A DNA stretch of 64,000 nucleotides from CAXBNB01 sp040222275 (GTDB lineage Bacteria; Bacteroidota; Bacteroidia; Cytophagales; Cyclobacteriaceae), in assembly GCA_040222275.1 (NCBI GenBank), contig JAVKDJ010000030.1, positions 1 through 64,000 on the forward strand, in the 5' to 3' direction. Numbering within the stretch: the first letter of the stretch is position 1; each line of letters starts with the position of its first letter. A program made the position numbers and the translations under genes. This document shows, in pieces, positions 1 through 8,508 of the stretch. Below the pieces are notes generated by a model, which saw only the letters and a program-made list of their open reading frames with translations, searched no databases and had not been told where the DNA came from.

Positions 1-510
1 CCTGATGCCCAATCCGTGAGGGTTTTCCAAAGGGTAAGATTTGATGAGCTCTGGGCTTTGTAAATTTCTGATGTCTATTACGTCCAATTGGTCATCACCC
101 GTTCTGCACAGATTTCCCGACCTTAAAGTAACGAAGGCTAGCGTATCTTGGGCCACCACCGGATCGCAGGAAACAGCATGTTCGAATTTGGATAGGTAAC
201 TGGGCATTGAAGGCTCGGAAATATCAAACATCTGCATACCGGTTTGGGTACCGATGAAGACAATAGTGTCCATTGCAAAAATGGTTTCGACACCCCTGCC
301 AATTTGATGCACATTGGTTTGTTGGGGATTCATAGGATCGGCCAACGAAAAACTCAGCAGCCTGGAATTATCCACCGCATATAAGTAGTCCCCTGATATT
401 GTAAAGCGTGCCAATGAACCACCTGTACCTACAGTGTCGGGGCTCACATCTGTGTCAGAAGCGCAGGAAGAGGTTATAAGGACAATAATGGCTAATAGGT
501 ACTTTTTCAT
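1..510 (-). CDS. LVIVD-repeat lipoprotein (3' end beyond window)
   Basis: The frame is open from the ATG at 510 to the window edge, so the C-terminus is missing. The product begins with a lipoprotein signal (MKKYLLAIIVLITSSC, Cys16 the probable lipidation site). Repeats of the LVIVD/beta-propeller type follow, seen as segments such as LYAVDNSRLLSFSLADPMNPQ, AMDTIVFIGTQTGMQMFDIS and QLDVIDIRNLQSPELI. Proteins of this family are predicted cell-surface propellers of unknown role. It starts 7 bases after the stop of the upstream gene at 517-1059, which carries the same kind of repeat, so the two are probably co-transcribed. Exact function unknown. Confidence 0.8.
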   Translation of the reverse strand, partial: MKKYLLAIIVLITSSCASDTDVSPDTVGTGGSLARFTISGDYLYAVDNSRLLSFSLADPMNPQQTNVHQIGRGVETIFAMDTIVFIGTQTGMQMFDISEPSMPSYLSKFEHAVSCDPVVAQDTLAFVTLRSGNLCRTGDDQLDVIDIRNLQSPELIKSYPLENPHGLGIR

Positions 511-516
511 GTTCAT

Positions 517-1059
517 TTATTTATAACATGGGTAATCAACCGAATCTGCTGTCCAGCTTACAACCACGCCCAGAGACGGATTGGAACATTCGTAGTACAA
601 GTCTTGCCCGGGGGGAGAAACATCGTAAGAAGCATGGTTCTGAAATGCGTTGGAAACCAACCGTTTGTCGAGGATACTGGAAACGTCTTCCATTTTAACA
701 ATCATCATGTTGCGGAACTGATCTGCATACATAATGTTATTTTTTATAGCTATATCGTTGCTGCCGAGTAACTTTAGAAAGCTGAGTTGCTTCGGGTTTC
801 TAGGATCGCTATTGTCAATGACGTGTAAGCCCTGTTGGGGTTCGTTGATGAGCAGATACTGCTTGTAGCTGTAAATCTTGCCCAGATGCTTTAATGGCCT
901 GGGTGCTTCAAGGGCAATGATGTCTTCAAGCTCATTGGAGTAAACAGGTTTGAAACCCCACTCTTTTTTTTCGGGTGTATCCAGATAACAATTTTCCAAT
1001 GAGAGGAGCAATAAACCACCCAAGAGAGGGAAGGAAAGCTTTTTGATGAGTGAATACAT
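517..1059 (-). CDS. Short LVIVD-type lipoprotein
   Basis: This 180-residue protein has an N-terminal hydrophobic signal ending in LSLENC, so Cys24 is a possible lipidation site, although Asn at the -1 position is unusual. The body contains propeller-like strands (YLLINEPQQGLHVIDNSDPRNP, NNIMYADQFRNMMIVKMEDV) of the LVIVD type but too few for a whole propeller. The C-terminus is rich in Tyr and Cys. It lies directly upstream of a longer LVIVD lipoprotein on the same strand, suggesting a two-gene operon, perhaps partner surface proteins. Function unknown. Confidence 0.75.
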   Translation of the reverse strand: MYSLIKKLSFPLLGGLLLLSLENCYLDTPEKKEWGFKPVYSNELEDIIALEAPRPLKHLGKIYSYKQYLLINEPQQGLHVIDNSDPRNPKQLSFLKLLGSNDIAIKNNIMYADQFRNMMIVKMEDVSSILDKRLVSNAFQNHASYDVSPPGQDLYYECSNPSLGVVVSWTADSVDYPCYK

Positions 1060-1260
1060 GAGTTGTGTTTTATGTATTGAGGTTGCCGTGCTACATAAAT
1101 CCCTTAGGTCACATCATTAAAGACAACATTTTGATGAATAACCCTCATGTGCTGCAAGTTATTTTGGTGTTTTTTGAAATTTAGAATAATACCTTGTTGT
1201 CCTCCACATTCGAACCAGTGGCCTCTGTGGAAGGGGAGGATGGCAACAATGTGGCCCACC

Positions 1261-1370
1261 AGTATTTGAGCATAGTGACCATTACCATTTAAAAGCCGGG
1301 ATATGTGAACGTTTACCTGTAGGAGGAAAGTGCCGCATTCGGAGTGTTCTTTGACAATATTGCAGGACCC
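1261..1370 (+). pseudogene. Possible relic of an RHS-type repeat protein
   Basis: From 1296 one frame reads PGYVNVYL, then a stop codon, then EESAAFGVFFDNIAGP. This resembles the segment that precedes the core of Bacteroidota RHS/YD-repeat proteins, where a GYVYVYLSNE-like stretch is followed by VYFDDL. Just upstream another frame gives SIVTIT, also expected in that position. The frame is broken by the stop and by shifts, and nothing beyond about 1370 keeps the family pattern convincingly. The wider gap 1060-1605 holds no intact gene that I can support. The identification is by eye and could be chance. Confidence 0.28.
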
Positions 1371-1567
1371 AAACCAATACCCCATTGTACAGAAGTATGG
1401 ATGCTATTCTTTTGGGAGATCAATAAACCATTATACCAAGCCGGATACCGTTCATCAAGCACCACAGAAGGCTATTTACAGAATAATACGGAAGGTCTAA
1501 AAGAGGAAGTTGAAAAGTTTCATCCGTTGAGGAAAAACTATGCTTGTAAAGTTTGCGTTGAATTCAG

Positions 1568-1590
1568 TATATTTGTACCATATTGGTACA
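1568..1590 (+). promoter_or_regulatory. Toxin-antitoxin promoter -7 box and palindromic operator
   Basis: TATATTTG at 1568-1575 fits the Bacteroidota -7 consensus TAnnTTTG. Overlapping its end is a perfect inverted repeat TGTACCA-TAT-TGGTACA at 1574-1590. The antitoxin ATG is at 1606, leaving a leader of roughly 27 bases. Phd/YefM antitoxins are known to repress their own promoters by binding short palindromes, so this is the likely autoregulatory operator. Confidence 0.7.
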
Positions 1591-1605
1591 TAAAAACACA
1601 AAACA

Positions 1606-1857
1606 ATGTTAGTGATAAGTAGTAGGGAGTTTAGGCAAAATCAAAAGAAATATTTTGAAAGAGTAGATAAAGGAGAACATATTATTGTTCAAAGGGCAAA
1701 AGACAAAGCTTATGCATTAACTCCTATAAGTAAGGATGATATGTACTTCAATGCTGAAATGGTTGATAAGATTAAAAAGAGTATTTTAGAAGTTCAGCAA
1801 GGAGAAGTTAAAAAGGTATCTTCTTCTAAGGAGATAAGTGATTTATTAGGCCTGTGA
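1606..1857 (+). CDS. Phd/YefM-family antitoxin
   Basis: This 83-residue protein has the typical N-terminus of the Phd/YefM fold (MLVISSREFRQNQKKYFERV), followed by GEHIIVQR, which forms the DNA-binding dimer in this family. The C-terminal half (from about residue 50) is charged and probably disordered, the part that wraps the toxin. Its stop overlaps the GTG start of the YoeB toxin gene, so translation is likely coupled. It should neutralise the toxin and, with it, repress the promoter through the palindrome at 1574-1590. The locus sits between apparently decayed or non-coding DNA, consistent with a mobile accessory module. Confidence 0.93.
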   Translation: MLVISSREFRQNQKKYFERVDKGEHIIVQRAKDKAYALTPISKDDMYFNAEMVDKIKKSILEVQQGEVKKVSSSKEISDLLGL

Positions 1858-2132
1858 GTTACACATTAGATTTTTCTAAAACTGCCTTAAAGGATATAGA
1901 AAAACATAAGAAATCAGGAGATAGGCCTACACTTAAGAAAATCGAAAAACTGCTTAATGAGCTAATGGAGCATCCCATGACAGGAACTGGGCAACCTGAA
2001 ATGTTGAAACATGATTTAGCAGGCCTATACTCTCGTAGAATCAATAAAAAGCACAGATTAGTTTACTCGATCAACGAACGAATCGTTACGGTATATGTGT
2101 TGAGTGCCTGGTCTCATTATCGAGATAAATAA
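1854..2132 (+). CDS. yoeB: Txe/YoeB-family mRNA interferase toxin
   Basis: A 92-residue toxin of the RelE superfamily, YoeB branch, which cleaves mRNA at the ribosomal A site. The catalytic set of YoeB (Glu46, Arg65, His83, Tyr84 in E. coli) is matched by Glu49 in GQPEML, Arg68 in KKHRLVY and His88-Tyr89 in WSHYRDK at the C-terminus, so it looks active. The start is a GTG at 1854 that overlaps the antitoxin stop, a weak start that would keep toxin translation below that of the antitoxin. Family length is normal (about 84-92 residues). Confidence 0.93.
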   Translation: MSYTLDFSKTALKDIEKHKKSGDRPTLKKIEKLLNELMEHPMTGTGQPEMLKHDLAGLYSRRINKKHRLVYSINERIVTVYVLSAWSHYRDK

Positions 2133-2494
2133 ACCACCGTACAAGCAAACCAACTAATCCGATGGTGTGGATTTGTAATCCGTTACTACATCAAGTAGCT
2201 AGATATAGAAGGAATACAAAGCCTCCCTTAGCCTTAGCGTCCCACTGAGGCCAAAAGCCAAGCGGCTTGTTGCCAAGAAAAACCGAAACCCCAACCATCT
2301 TTTACATCCATTGGCGCATTTGATATACCGTGCCAGCATAGAATAACCGAATGAGCCAGAGTACATGTGAAGTAATGTGGATTCCGGGTTCAACATCTTT
2401 ACAATTGCAAAGCGGATCGTCCCCACATCAAGTGTGCGGCAGGCTATATAAGGATTCTTACTGGCACGATGTTTATTTGCTTATCGGGTTCATG
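2133..2494. other. Gap of 362 bases without a supported gene
   Basis: No convincing coding region was found. Just after the toxin stop there are alternating 5-base inverted words AATCC (2156-2160), GGATT (2169-2173) and AATCC (2177-2181) that could fold into small hairpins. The rest shows no promoter, terminator or repeat that I can identify. It may be remnant DNA brought in with the toxin-antitoxin pair. Confidence 0.4.
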
Positions 2495-3133
2495 TTAATA
2501 ATTGACTATTACTTCCCAATGGCCCGGGGTATTGATAACGGCCTCAAAATCATGAGCACCTGATACAATAAACCTAAAGGGATAGTCCACGGCCAGGATA
2601 GATTTCAATCTGGATGTTTGGCTGATATTGGAAAATGAACCTTCGATTTTTACCAGGCTTATATTTTTCGAATCTACGATTTTGCCGTATTGAGACATCA
2701 TCATGTCAATCTGGTTCGAATCGCCATCCTTGTACCTAAATTCAACCCTGGTAATCTTACTATTTTGCCTGATGACCTGATATTTCTTGGCAAATTGCCC
2801 TATGTAGTCATTGTGCTCCCAAAACCCGGTTTTTTCTTTTCCATCACCGGTAGTAAGTTTTCCTTCCCCATGCATTTTTCCTTTGTTGAACGCGCCATCA
2901 AAAACGTCCCCGTTGGCATAGGTATATATGCCATTTCCATGAGGCAAGCCTTTTTTGAACTCCCCTTCATAGGTGTCTTTACCAACCGATTTTCCTTGCC
3001 CTTCGGCCCAGCCTTTTTTGCAATCCCCTGTATATTGACCAGCAATGGCCTTAGATTTTACTTTGCAATCCTGCCCCTGCACGAAGCAGGTGAAGGTAAG
3101 TATGAGAATAGTGAATAATGTTCCTGTTTTCAT
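2495..3133 (-). CDS. Secreted MORN-repeat protein
   Basis: The ATG at 3133 is preferred because it gives a clean signal peptide (MKTGTLFTILILTFTCFVQGQ); an upstream ATG at 3199 would add 22 residues with no signal character. After a Cys-containing segment (DCKVKSKAIAGQYTGDC) there are three to four MORN repeats of the form YEGEFKKGLPHGNGIYTY and FDGAFNKGKMHGEGKLTT. The remaining 110 or so residues are an uncharacterised beta-rich region. MORN repeats are usually binding or scaffolding modules. The exported location is inferred from the signal peptide; the function is unknown. Confidence 0.8.
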   Translation of the reverse strand: MKTGTLFTILILTFTCFVQGQDCKVKSKAIAGQYTGDCKKGWAEGQGKSVGKDTYEGEFKKGLPHGNGIYTYANGDVFDGAFNKGKMHGEGKLTTGDGKEKTGFWEHNDYIGQFAKKYQVIRQNSKITRVEFRYKDGDSNQIDMMMSQYGKIVDSKNISLVKIEGSFSNISQTSRLKSILAVDYPFRFIVSGAHDFEAVINTPGHWEVIVNY

Positions 3134-3302
3134 TTGTGTAATTTTAAAATTGTGCTTTGTGGTGATAAAGGCTAATGTTCTCTGTTTAGCAATCCTCAAT
3201 GGTGAATGACCTGGAGTGAAGGAATAGAACCCTCATGACCTATGGTTTTACGCTTGGTATTTTAGGAGTTAAGAAAAAAGATGTAACCAAACCAAAAGGA
3301 AT

Positions 3303-3351
3303 AAAAAATCCCTTCGCCGTAACTGTTAAGTACTTAAGAAGGGATTTTTTT
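3303..3351 (-). terminator. Intrinsic terminator after susD
   Basis: The inverted repeat AAAAAATCCCTTC (3303-3315) and GAAGGGATTTTTT (3338-3350) encloses a 22-base loop and has A/T tracts on both sides, so it could work in both directions. It lies 32 bases past the susD stop, where the susC-susD transcript should end. Confidence 0.75.
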
Positions 3352-3382
3352 ATATACAAACTAAATAAACTCGATCAATCGA

Positions 3383-5155
3383 TTATTGCCATCCCGGGTT
3401 CTGTGCTATGTTGGGGTTTTGTGAAATAACATTGGTCGGTATGGGCCATAAGTAGTGCTTTGCATCGTTAAACTCCGGCTCCCAGTCTGTGCCTTTTCTC
3501 ACATCTATATAAGGCTTGCCATCTATCATGGTAGTCTCTACATTGGCTCCCGGATACCTAGCCTCGGCTGCTGCATCCCAAAGCATGCCATAGTCGCTCA
3601 TGGCCAAATACTTTCCTTGTTTCCACCTGCGCAAATCATGGTATCTGTGCCCTTCCAAAAACAATTCTATCCTTCTCTCCCGTCTCACTTCAACTACAAT
3701 GGCCGAAATACCATCACTGGCATACCGTGGATCCATGGGAGGGTTGATGTCCAAATGGGCCATATTTACACGGTCTCTCAGTAGGTTGATGCTGATATCG
3801 AGATCACCCTGTGTAAGCGTTCCCAACTCAGCTTTGGCTTCAGCAAAATTCAGATAAATCTCGCCCAACCTGAGGCATGGGGGTGAAGCTGTATGCTGGT
3901 TACGTGGTGAACCTTCATCGATAGCATTCCAATGCTTCACTACATGGTATCCGGTGTTGGATTTGTTTCTCCCGCCGTTCATGCCGGTAATCCTGGGATA
4001 TGTATTGGCAGCATCCCGGGCATAGTCCCATTTTTCCTGATCTTCAGGGTGTAGTACACATTGCCTCAACCTCAGGTCGCGGTTCTGGAAAAGTGTTTCG
4101 ATATCCGCATCCCCCTGGTAAAGTGGGGATAGTGAAATAGGCAAACCATCTTCACACAGCGCATCTTCAACGAAGCTTTTGGTGGCGCCACCGTTGTAGT
4201 TCCAAAACAAACGAGATGCAAAATGTCCATTGACCAATGCCTCATATTTTCTCCAATAGATTACTTCCGGGTTTCCTTCCTGGGTAAGTGCCGACATGTG
4301 ATGCCTGTAATCTTCATCTGGCTTGCCAGTGCTATAAAGTGAAAACCCTCCATCGTCCATCAATTCTTTGGAAGCATTCACCGCCTCGGTCAACCATGCA
4401 TCTGCATTCGAGCCACCATGGTATTTTCTCCAGGTTCCTTCGAAAAGGGCATACCTGGATTTAATTGCCAGTGCAACCCACTTATCCATTCTCCCAGGGT
4501 TTTGCCCATCACCCCATTCTTCGGGCAAATTGGCTATGGCGAAATCCAAATCTGCCAACACATTGTCCATTACCTGCTCCCTGGGAGTTCGGGGGCCATA
4601 CAGCTCCTCCGACTCGATGGTCAATATTTTGTCTACCCACTCCACATCACCAAACTTTGACACTTTTTCGGCATAAAACCAAGCCCTGAAGAGGCGTGCT
4701 TCCGCTTTGTATCGGTTGATAATGGTTTCCGAAATTTCAGCCCTGTCGTAATTTTCAAGGCCAAAATTGATATCCCGGATAAGGTCCCAACCCTTGTAGC
4801 CGGTCAGCCGTGGTGCATTGCTGATTTGATGCTTGCCAGCCCTGATCTCGAAAAATTCCCGGGCCCTGCCGTGAGTTGGTGCCAGGTTGTCACTCATCTG
4901 GTCTTGCCACCAGATTCCCTCTTTGAAATTAACCCCGGCCCCCCGGCTCAAGCCCAACATAATGGGGTAATTGTCATCATGCTTTACCTTGTCATAGAGA
5001 CTATTGTTGTAGTTTCTAAGGTCTGCCTCGTTTCTCCAATAGGTTTCGCTGCTGAGCGCATCCAGAGGATAGCGTTCCAGAAAGTTTTCCTGACATCCGA
5101 ATGATATCGTCAGAAGCAGTATTAAAATGTTATATTTTATAATAAGTTTTTTCAT
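3383..5155 (-). CDS. susD: SusD/RagB-family nutrient-binding lipoprotein
   Basis: 590 residues. The N-terminus is a lipoprotein signal ending SFGC with Cys21 as the lipidation site, followed by the typical SusD start FLERYPLDALSSETYWRNEA. The TPR-like core and the C-terminal signature (RRERRIELFLEGHRYHDLRRW near residue 500, then LWPIPTNVISQNPNI) are intact. SusD lids the SusC channel at the cell surface and captures the ligand, usually a glycan but sometimes a peptide. It lies 10 bases downstream of susC on the same strand and ends before a clear terminator, so the transcription unit is susC-susD. No glycoside hydrolase, lyase or sulfatase accompanies it, so the substrate cannot be predicted. 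Confidence 0.95.
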   Translation of the reverse strand: MKKLIIKYNILILLLTISFGCQENFLERYPLDALSSETYWRNEADLRNYNNSLYDKVKHDDNYPIMLGLSRGAGVNFKEGIWWQDQMSDNLAPTHGRAREFFEIRAGKHQISNAPRLTGYKGWDLIRDINFGLENYDRAEISETIINRYKAEARLFRAWFYAEKVSKFGDVEWVDKILTIESEELYGPRTPREQVMDNVLADLDFAIANLPEEWGDGQNPGRMDKWVALAIKSRYALFEGTWRKYHGGSNADAWLTEAVNASKELMDDGGFSLYSTGKPDEDYRHHMSALTQEGNPEVIYWRKYEALVNGHFASRLFWNYNGGATKSFVEDALCEDGLPISLSPLYQGDADIETLFQNRDLRLRQCVLHPEDQEKWDYARDAANTYPRITGMNGGRNKSNTGYHVVKHWNAIDEGSPRNQHTASPPCLRLGEIYLNFAEAKAELGTLTQGDLDISINLLRDRVNMAHLDINPPMDPRYASDGISAIVVEVRRERRIELFLEGHRYHDLRRWKQGKYLAMSDYGMLWDAAAEARYPGANVETTMIDGKPYIDVRKGTDWEPEFNDAKHYLWPIPTNVISQNPNIAQNPGWQ

Positions 5156-5165
5156 GGCTTCTATT

Positions 5166-8100
5166 TTAGAGGTTAATAACTACACCCACTGTATAGCTTC
5201 TGAATAATGGATAATCGACCGAGCTGTCAAAAATGTACTCGGGATCCAATGGCCTGCGAATGCCTGAGTGCTCCCAAAGATTTTGACCAGCTACATACAC
5301 GCTACCTGAGCTCAGGCCAATTTTGTTCATCCACATCTTAGGAATGTTGTAGGTAATGTTCACATTCTTCAACCTGATATAGCTGGCACTTTGCATGAAC
5401 CTGGTTTGGGGTACAAAGTTTTTGCTGTCGGTCTGGGCTTTTGGAAAATATGCACCTGTGTTTTCAGGAGTCCAAGAGTGTGTCACCCAGTTGCGATCTC
5501 CATTGAGCGATCTCCATGGGAAGAACCAGGTCCAGTTGCCCCTGGATGGGTAATAGTCGCGCTTGCCTATACCTTGAAAAAACAGGTTGATAGAAAAGTT
5601 TTTGTAAGTAACAGCGGAAGTAATGCCGTAAGAATACCTTGGGGTAGAGTTGCCAATTATGCTTCTATCCCCCGGGTCATCCAATGTATTGATCCCGTCG
5701 TTTACAAAGCCATCCCCATTTCTATCTACAAACTCTATATCACCAATTTTCCACTCGTTTCCTAGTCGCGACTGGTCGGCAATATTATCCAGTTGATTTT
5801 GATCCTGAATGATACCAACAGTTTCATAACCCCAAATTTCGTTCAAACTCTGGCCTTCATAATATTCTCCCAATGCCCCCGTGGGGTTTTCGTATTTGGT
5901 GATTTCACTTGTCCAGTCAGCCAGGTTGAAACCTACAGAGTAGCTCAGGTCAGCGGAGACCCTTTTGTTCCAATTGGCTGTAAACTCCCATCCTTTGGTT
6001 TTTAGATCGGCTGCATTTTCCAATGGTGCCGATGCTCCAAGTGAATGAGGGTACTCCCTCCTCATCAACATGTCTTTGGTCTCCCTGGTGTACATATCGA
6101 AAGAGGTAGTCAGCTTGCCCTCAAAGAATGCTGCGTCAATTCCAAAGTTGCGGGACACTACTTTTTCCCAGGTAAGTGAAGGACTCACCAGGCCCGGGGA
6201 ACGCACAAATGGTGTGACGCCAGAACCCAATACAAAATTTGAAGATCCCACACCCATAGATGGAATGTAGGGATAATAGTTGCTGCCGAGGAGCTGGTTG
6301 CCTAAAGATCCATAAGAAGCCCTTATTTTTAGATTGTCCAAAACATCCCTTGTGCCTGACATGAAATTTTCATTGGATATCCTCCATCCCGCAGATACCG
6401 ATGGAAAAAATCCAAACCGGTCACCTTTTGGAAACCTTGACGTCCCGTCATATCGGCCATTGAACTCGAAGAGGTACCTGTCTTTGAATATATAGTTGAG
6501 CCTGAAAAACATGCCCTGCAAGGTGGCATGTGAACTGCTGCCATCAATGGACTGAGCTCCGGAACTCGCAGAAATGTCGGTAATGATTGGTGACAGGAGG
6601 GTGCGGGCCATAGCTTCTACCTTGGAGTTTTTGTCCCACTCCTGGTTGAAGCCTACCATAGCTTTGATGTAATGGTCTTCAATGTCCTGCATCAAATACT
6701 CTGCATAAGTATTGAATACGTAGTATTGGTTGTAGTCTCGCTGCGTATTGATAAAATCATCGCCCCAGTCGGTATATGGATTGTCCTGATCCAGGTTGAA
6801 AGACAGTAGCTGGTAGGGCAGTCGAACGTCTTCGAACTGCCTGTTGAAGATATTGTAAGAAAAATTGGAATTTACTGTGAGGTTTTTCAATGGGGTGAGG
6901 GTAATACCTGATCTCATCCAAACATCGGAAGTGGTAAATTTCTCCCGTCCACCGTTCTCTACCCTGGCATGAAGTGCAAAAGGCTGATCAAAGAATGCCC
7001 CTGCAAATTCCTCATAGCCAGGAATTAGTGGCATCTGATATGCTCGTATTGGCTCTACCCTAATAACTGAATTGATATTTCCTGCGGCGGGTTTGTCCGA
7101 GTTTTGAAGGTTTGTAGTTATCTGCTGGTCAAATTTCAACCAATCGGTGGCTTGGAATTCTGCCTTCATCAGAATGTTATACCTCTTATAATTGTCATTC
7201 CCTTCGTGGTTGATGTAGCCATCGGTGTTCATCACACCGAAGGAAGTATAATAATTGACCCTATCGGAAGCCCCTGATATAGCCACATCATATTTTTGCC
7301 TTGGGGAAGTAGAGCTCATCAGGTTGTCTGCCATGGCAGTATATCCGTATTGTTCGAACCTGCCATCAACCATGGCATAGGGGTCGTTGTTTTCCGGGTC
7401 ATCCCAATAGGCTTTCAGCCTGCCCATGTACTCATCCTGATAATAAGGGTTGCCACCTTGTGCTTCAATGACTTCATTACGAAGAAGGGCATATTCATAC
7501 CCATTGGTGATGGGCTCCACATGCCATATCGGCTGGTTCCAGGTGAGTTGGGAACTCAACCGTACGTCTATTCCTTTGTTTCCTTTTTTGGTTTCAACGA
7601 GTATCACCCCAAATGCTGCCCTTGCCCCATAGATGGCCGCAGCTGCACCATCTTTCAGTACAGAAATGCTTTTGATGTCTTCAGGATTGATCCTGTTCAA
7701 ATCCATTGGTACCCCATCCACCAATATCAATGGAGAACCTCCGTTGATTGATTCGTACCCCCTGATGTTGAAATCAACATTACTGGTAGGGTCGCCATTG
7801 GGCACGGTGATGTTCAGGTTTGGCACCAAACCCTGGAGCCCTTCACCGGTGCTCACTATAGGCCGGTTGGTCAACTGGTCGCTTGATACCACATCAATGG
7901 CACCTGTGAGGTTGACCTTCTTTTGTGTACCATAACCCACCACAACGATCTCCTCAAGTGTTTTTACATCCACATCGAGGACGATTTTCAATTCTGTTTG
8001 TGAGCCAACCGTAACTTCCCTGGCGATGTACCCTACAGACGTGATGGATAGCACAACATCGCTGCTCTCCACATTGAGTTTGAAATTACCCTCAATGTCC

Positions 8101-8279
8101 GTGATGGTGCCCTCGGCTTTCCCTTTTATCTTCACTGCGGCCCCAGGAAGCCCGGTTCCGTCTTCTGCGGAGATTACCCTTCCCTTCACAGCTATATCCT
8201 GGGCCTGCACACCTTGTGAGGCCAGAAACAGCAGTAAAAGAAATCCTGATTTTAGTAATTTGTAAAATCTGTTTTTCAT
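5166..8279 (-). CDS. susC: SusC/RagA-family TonB-dependent outer-membrane transporter
   Basis: 1037 residues. It has a signal peptide (to about residue 26), then a carboxypeptidase-regulatory-like domain (GRVISAEDGTGLPGAAVKIKG, about 30-105), a TonB-box-like region (EEIVVVGYGTQKKVNLTGAI), a plug domain (to about 235, with GYESINGGSPLILVDGVP) and a C-terminal beta-barrel ending in the typical aromatic SYTVGVVINL. There is no STN domain, so direct anti-sigma signalling is not expected. It imports the ligand caught by SusD, powered by TonB-ExbBD. Regulation is probably through the adjacent hybrid sensor at 8509-12678. Confidence 0.96.
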   Translation of the reverse strand: MKNRFYKLLKSGFLLLLFLASQGVQAQDIAVKGRVISAEDGTGLPGAAVKIKGKAEGTITDIEGNFKLNVESSDVVLSITSVGYIAREVTVGSQTELKIVLDVDVKTLEEIVVVGYGTQKKVNLTGAIDVVSSDQLTNRPIVSTGEGLQGLVPNLNITVPNGDPTSNVDFNIRGYESINGGSPLILVDGVPMDLNRINPEDIKSISVLKDGAAAAIYGARAAFGVILVETKKGNKGIDVRLSSQLTWNQPIWHVEPITNGYEYALLRNEVIEAQGGNPYYQDEYMGRLKAYWDDPENNDPYAMVDGRFEQYGYTAMADNLMSSTSPRQKYDVAISGASDRVNYYTSFGVMNTDGYINHEGNDNYKRYNILMKAEFQATDWLKFDQQITTNLQNSDKPAAGNINSVIRVEPIRAYQMPLIPGYEEFAGAFFDQPFALHARVENGGREKFTTSDVWMRSGITLTPLKNLTVNSNFSYNIFNRQFEDVRLPYQLLSFNLDQDNPYTDWGDDFINTQRDYNQYYVFNTYAEYLMQDIEDHYIKAMVGFNQEWDKNSKVEAMARTLLSPIITDISASSGAQSIDGSSSHATLQGMFFRLNYIFKDRYLFEFNGRYDGTSRFPKGDRFGFFPSVSAGWRISNENFMSGTRDVLDNLKIRASYGSLGNQLLGSNYYPYIPSMGVGSSNFVLGSGVTPFVRSPGLVSPSLTWEKVVSRNFGIDAAFFEGKLTTSFDMYTRETKDMLMRREYPHSLGASAPLENAADLKTKGWEFTANWNKRVSADLSYSVGFNLADWTSEITKYENPTGALGEYYEGQSLNEIWGYETVGIIQDQNQLDNIADQSRLGNEWKIGDIEFVDRNGDGFVNDGINTLDDPGDRSIIGNSTPRYSYGITSAVTYKNFSINLFFQGIGKRDYYPSRGNWTWFFPWRSLNGDRNWVTHSWTPENTGAYFPKAQTDSKNFVPQTRFMQSASYIRLKNVNITYNIPKMWMNKIGLSSGSVYVAGQNLWEHSGIRRPLDPEYIFDSSVDYPLFRSYTVGVVINL

Positions 8280-8307
8280 AATTATTAGTTTAAGTGAATC
8301 CCTAGTA

Positions 8308-8315
8308 CAAATAGA
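8308..8315 (-). promoter_or_regulatory. Possible susC -7 box
   Basis: On the minus strand this reads TCTATTTG, one mismatch from TAnnTTTG, about 30 bases before the susC ATG. No good TTTG is present at the matching -33 position, as expected if the promoter needs an activator. Weak evidence by itself. Confidence 0.35.
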
Positions 8316-8446
8316 TCATGAGCAAAAAAAGGAGGACGATCAGGGTGCCTAGAAATAATTCGATGATCCTTTTCTTTTTGTGCATGGGACTAGTCGTGTT
8401 TAGAGAAAATATTTATCCCAAATTGACCAATTATGAAAATTCTAAA

Positions 8447-8473
8447 AGTCCAGAATGTGGGTGTTTTAGTCCA
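8447..8473 (-). promoter_or_regulatory. 21-bp-spaced direct repeat upstream of susC (candidate regulator site)
   Basis: On the minus strand the word TGGACT occurs twice, at 8468-8473 and 8447-8452, exactly 21 bases apart and each followed by A/T-rich sequence. It lies in the short space between the regulator stop (8509) and susC (8279). AraC-type DNA-binding domains bind direct repeats spaced by two helical turns, so this is a candidate site for the hybrid regulator. A third, weaker TTGGTC is at 8425-8430. Confidence 0.45.
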
Positions 8474-8508
8474 AATTGTACGATTTGGATACCTGGAGGC
8501 CGTTTAGG

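Noticed and set aside
1104..1385. 93-codon open frame on the minus strand upstream of the toxin-antitoxin pair
   Set aside because: No recognisable domain, no signal, and it overlaps a stretch that reads better as an RHS-like relic on the other strand.
1344..1622. 92-codon open frame on the plus strand running into the antitoxin start
   Set aside because: It would cover the operator and promoter of the toxin-antitoxin pair and has no protein-like pattern.
2199..2426. 75-codon open frame on the minus strand after the toxin
   Set aside because: Composition is not protein-like and there is no ribosome-binding site or conserved motif.
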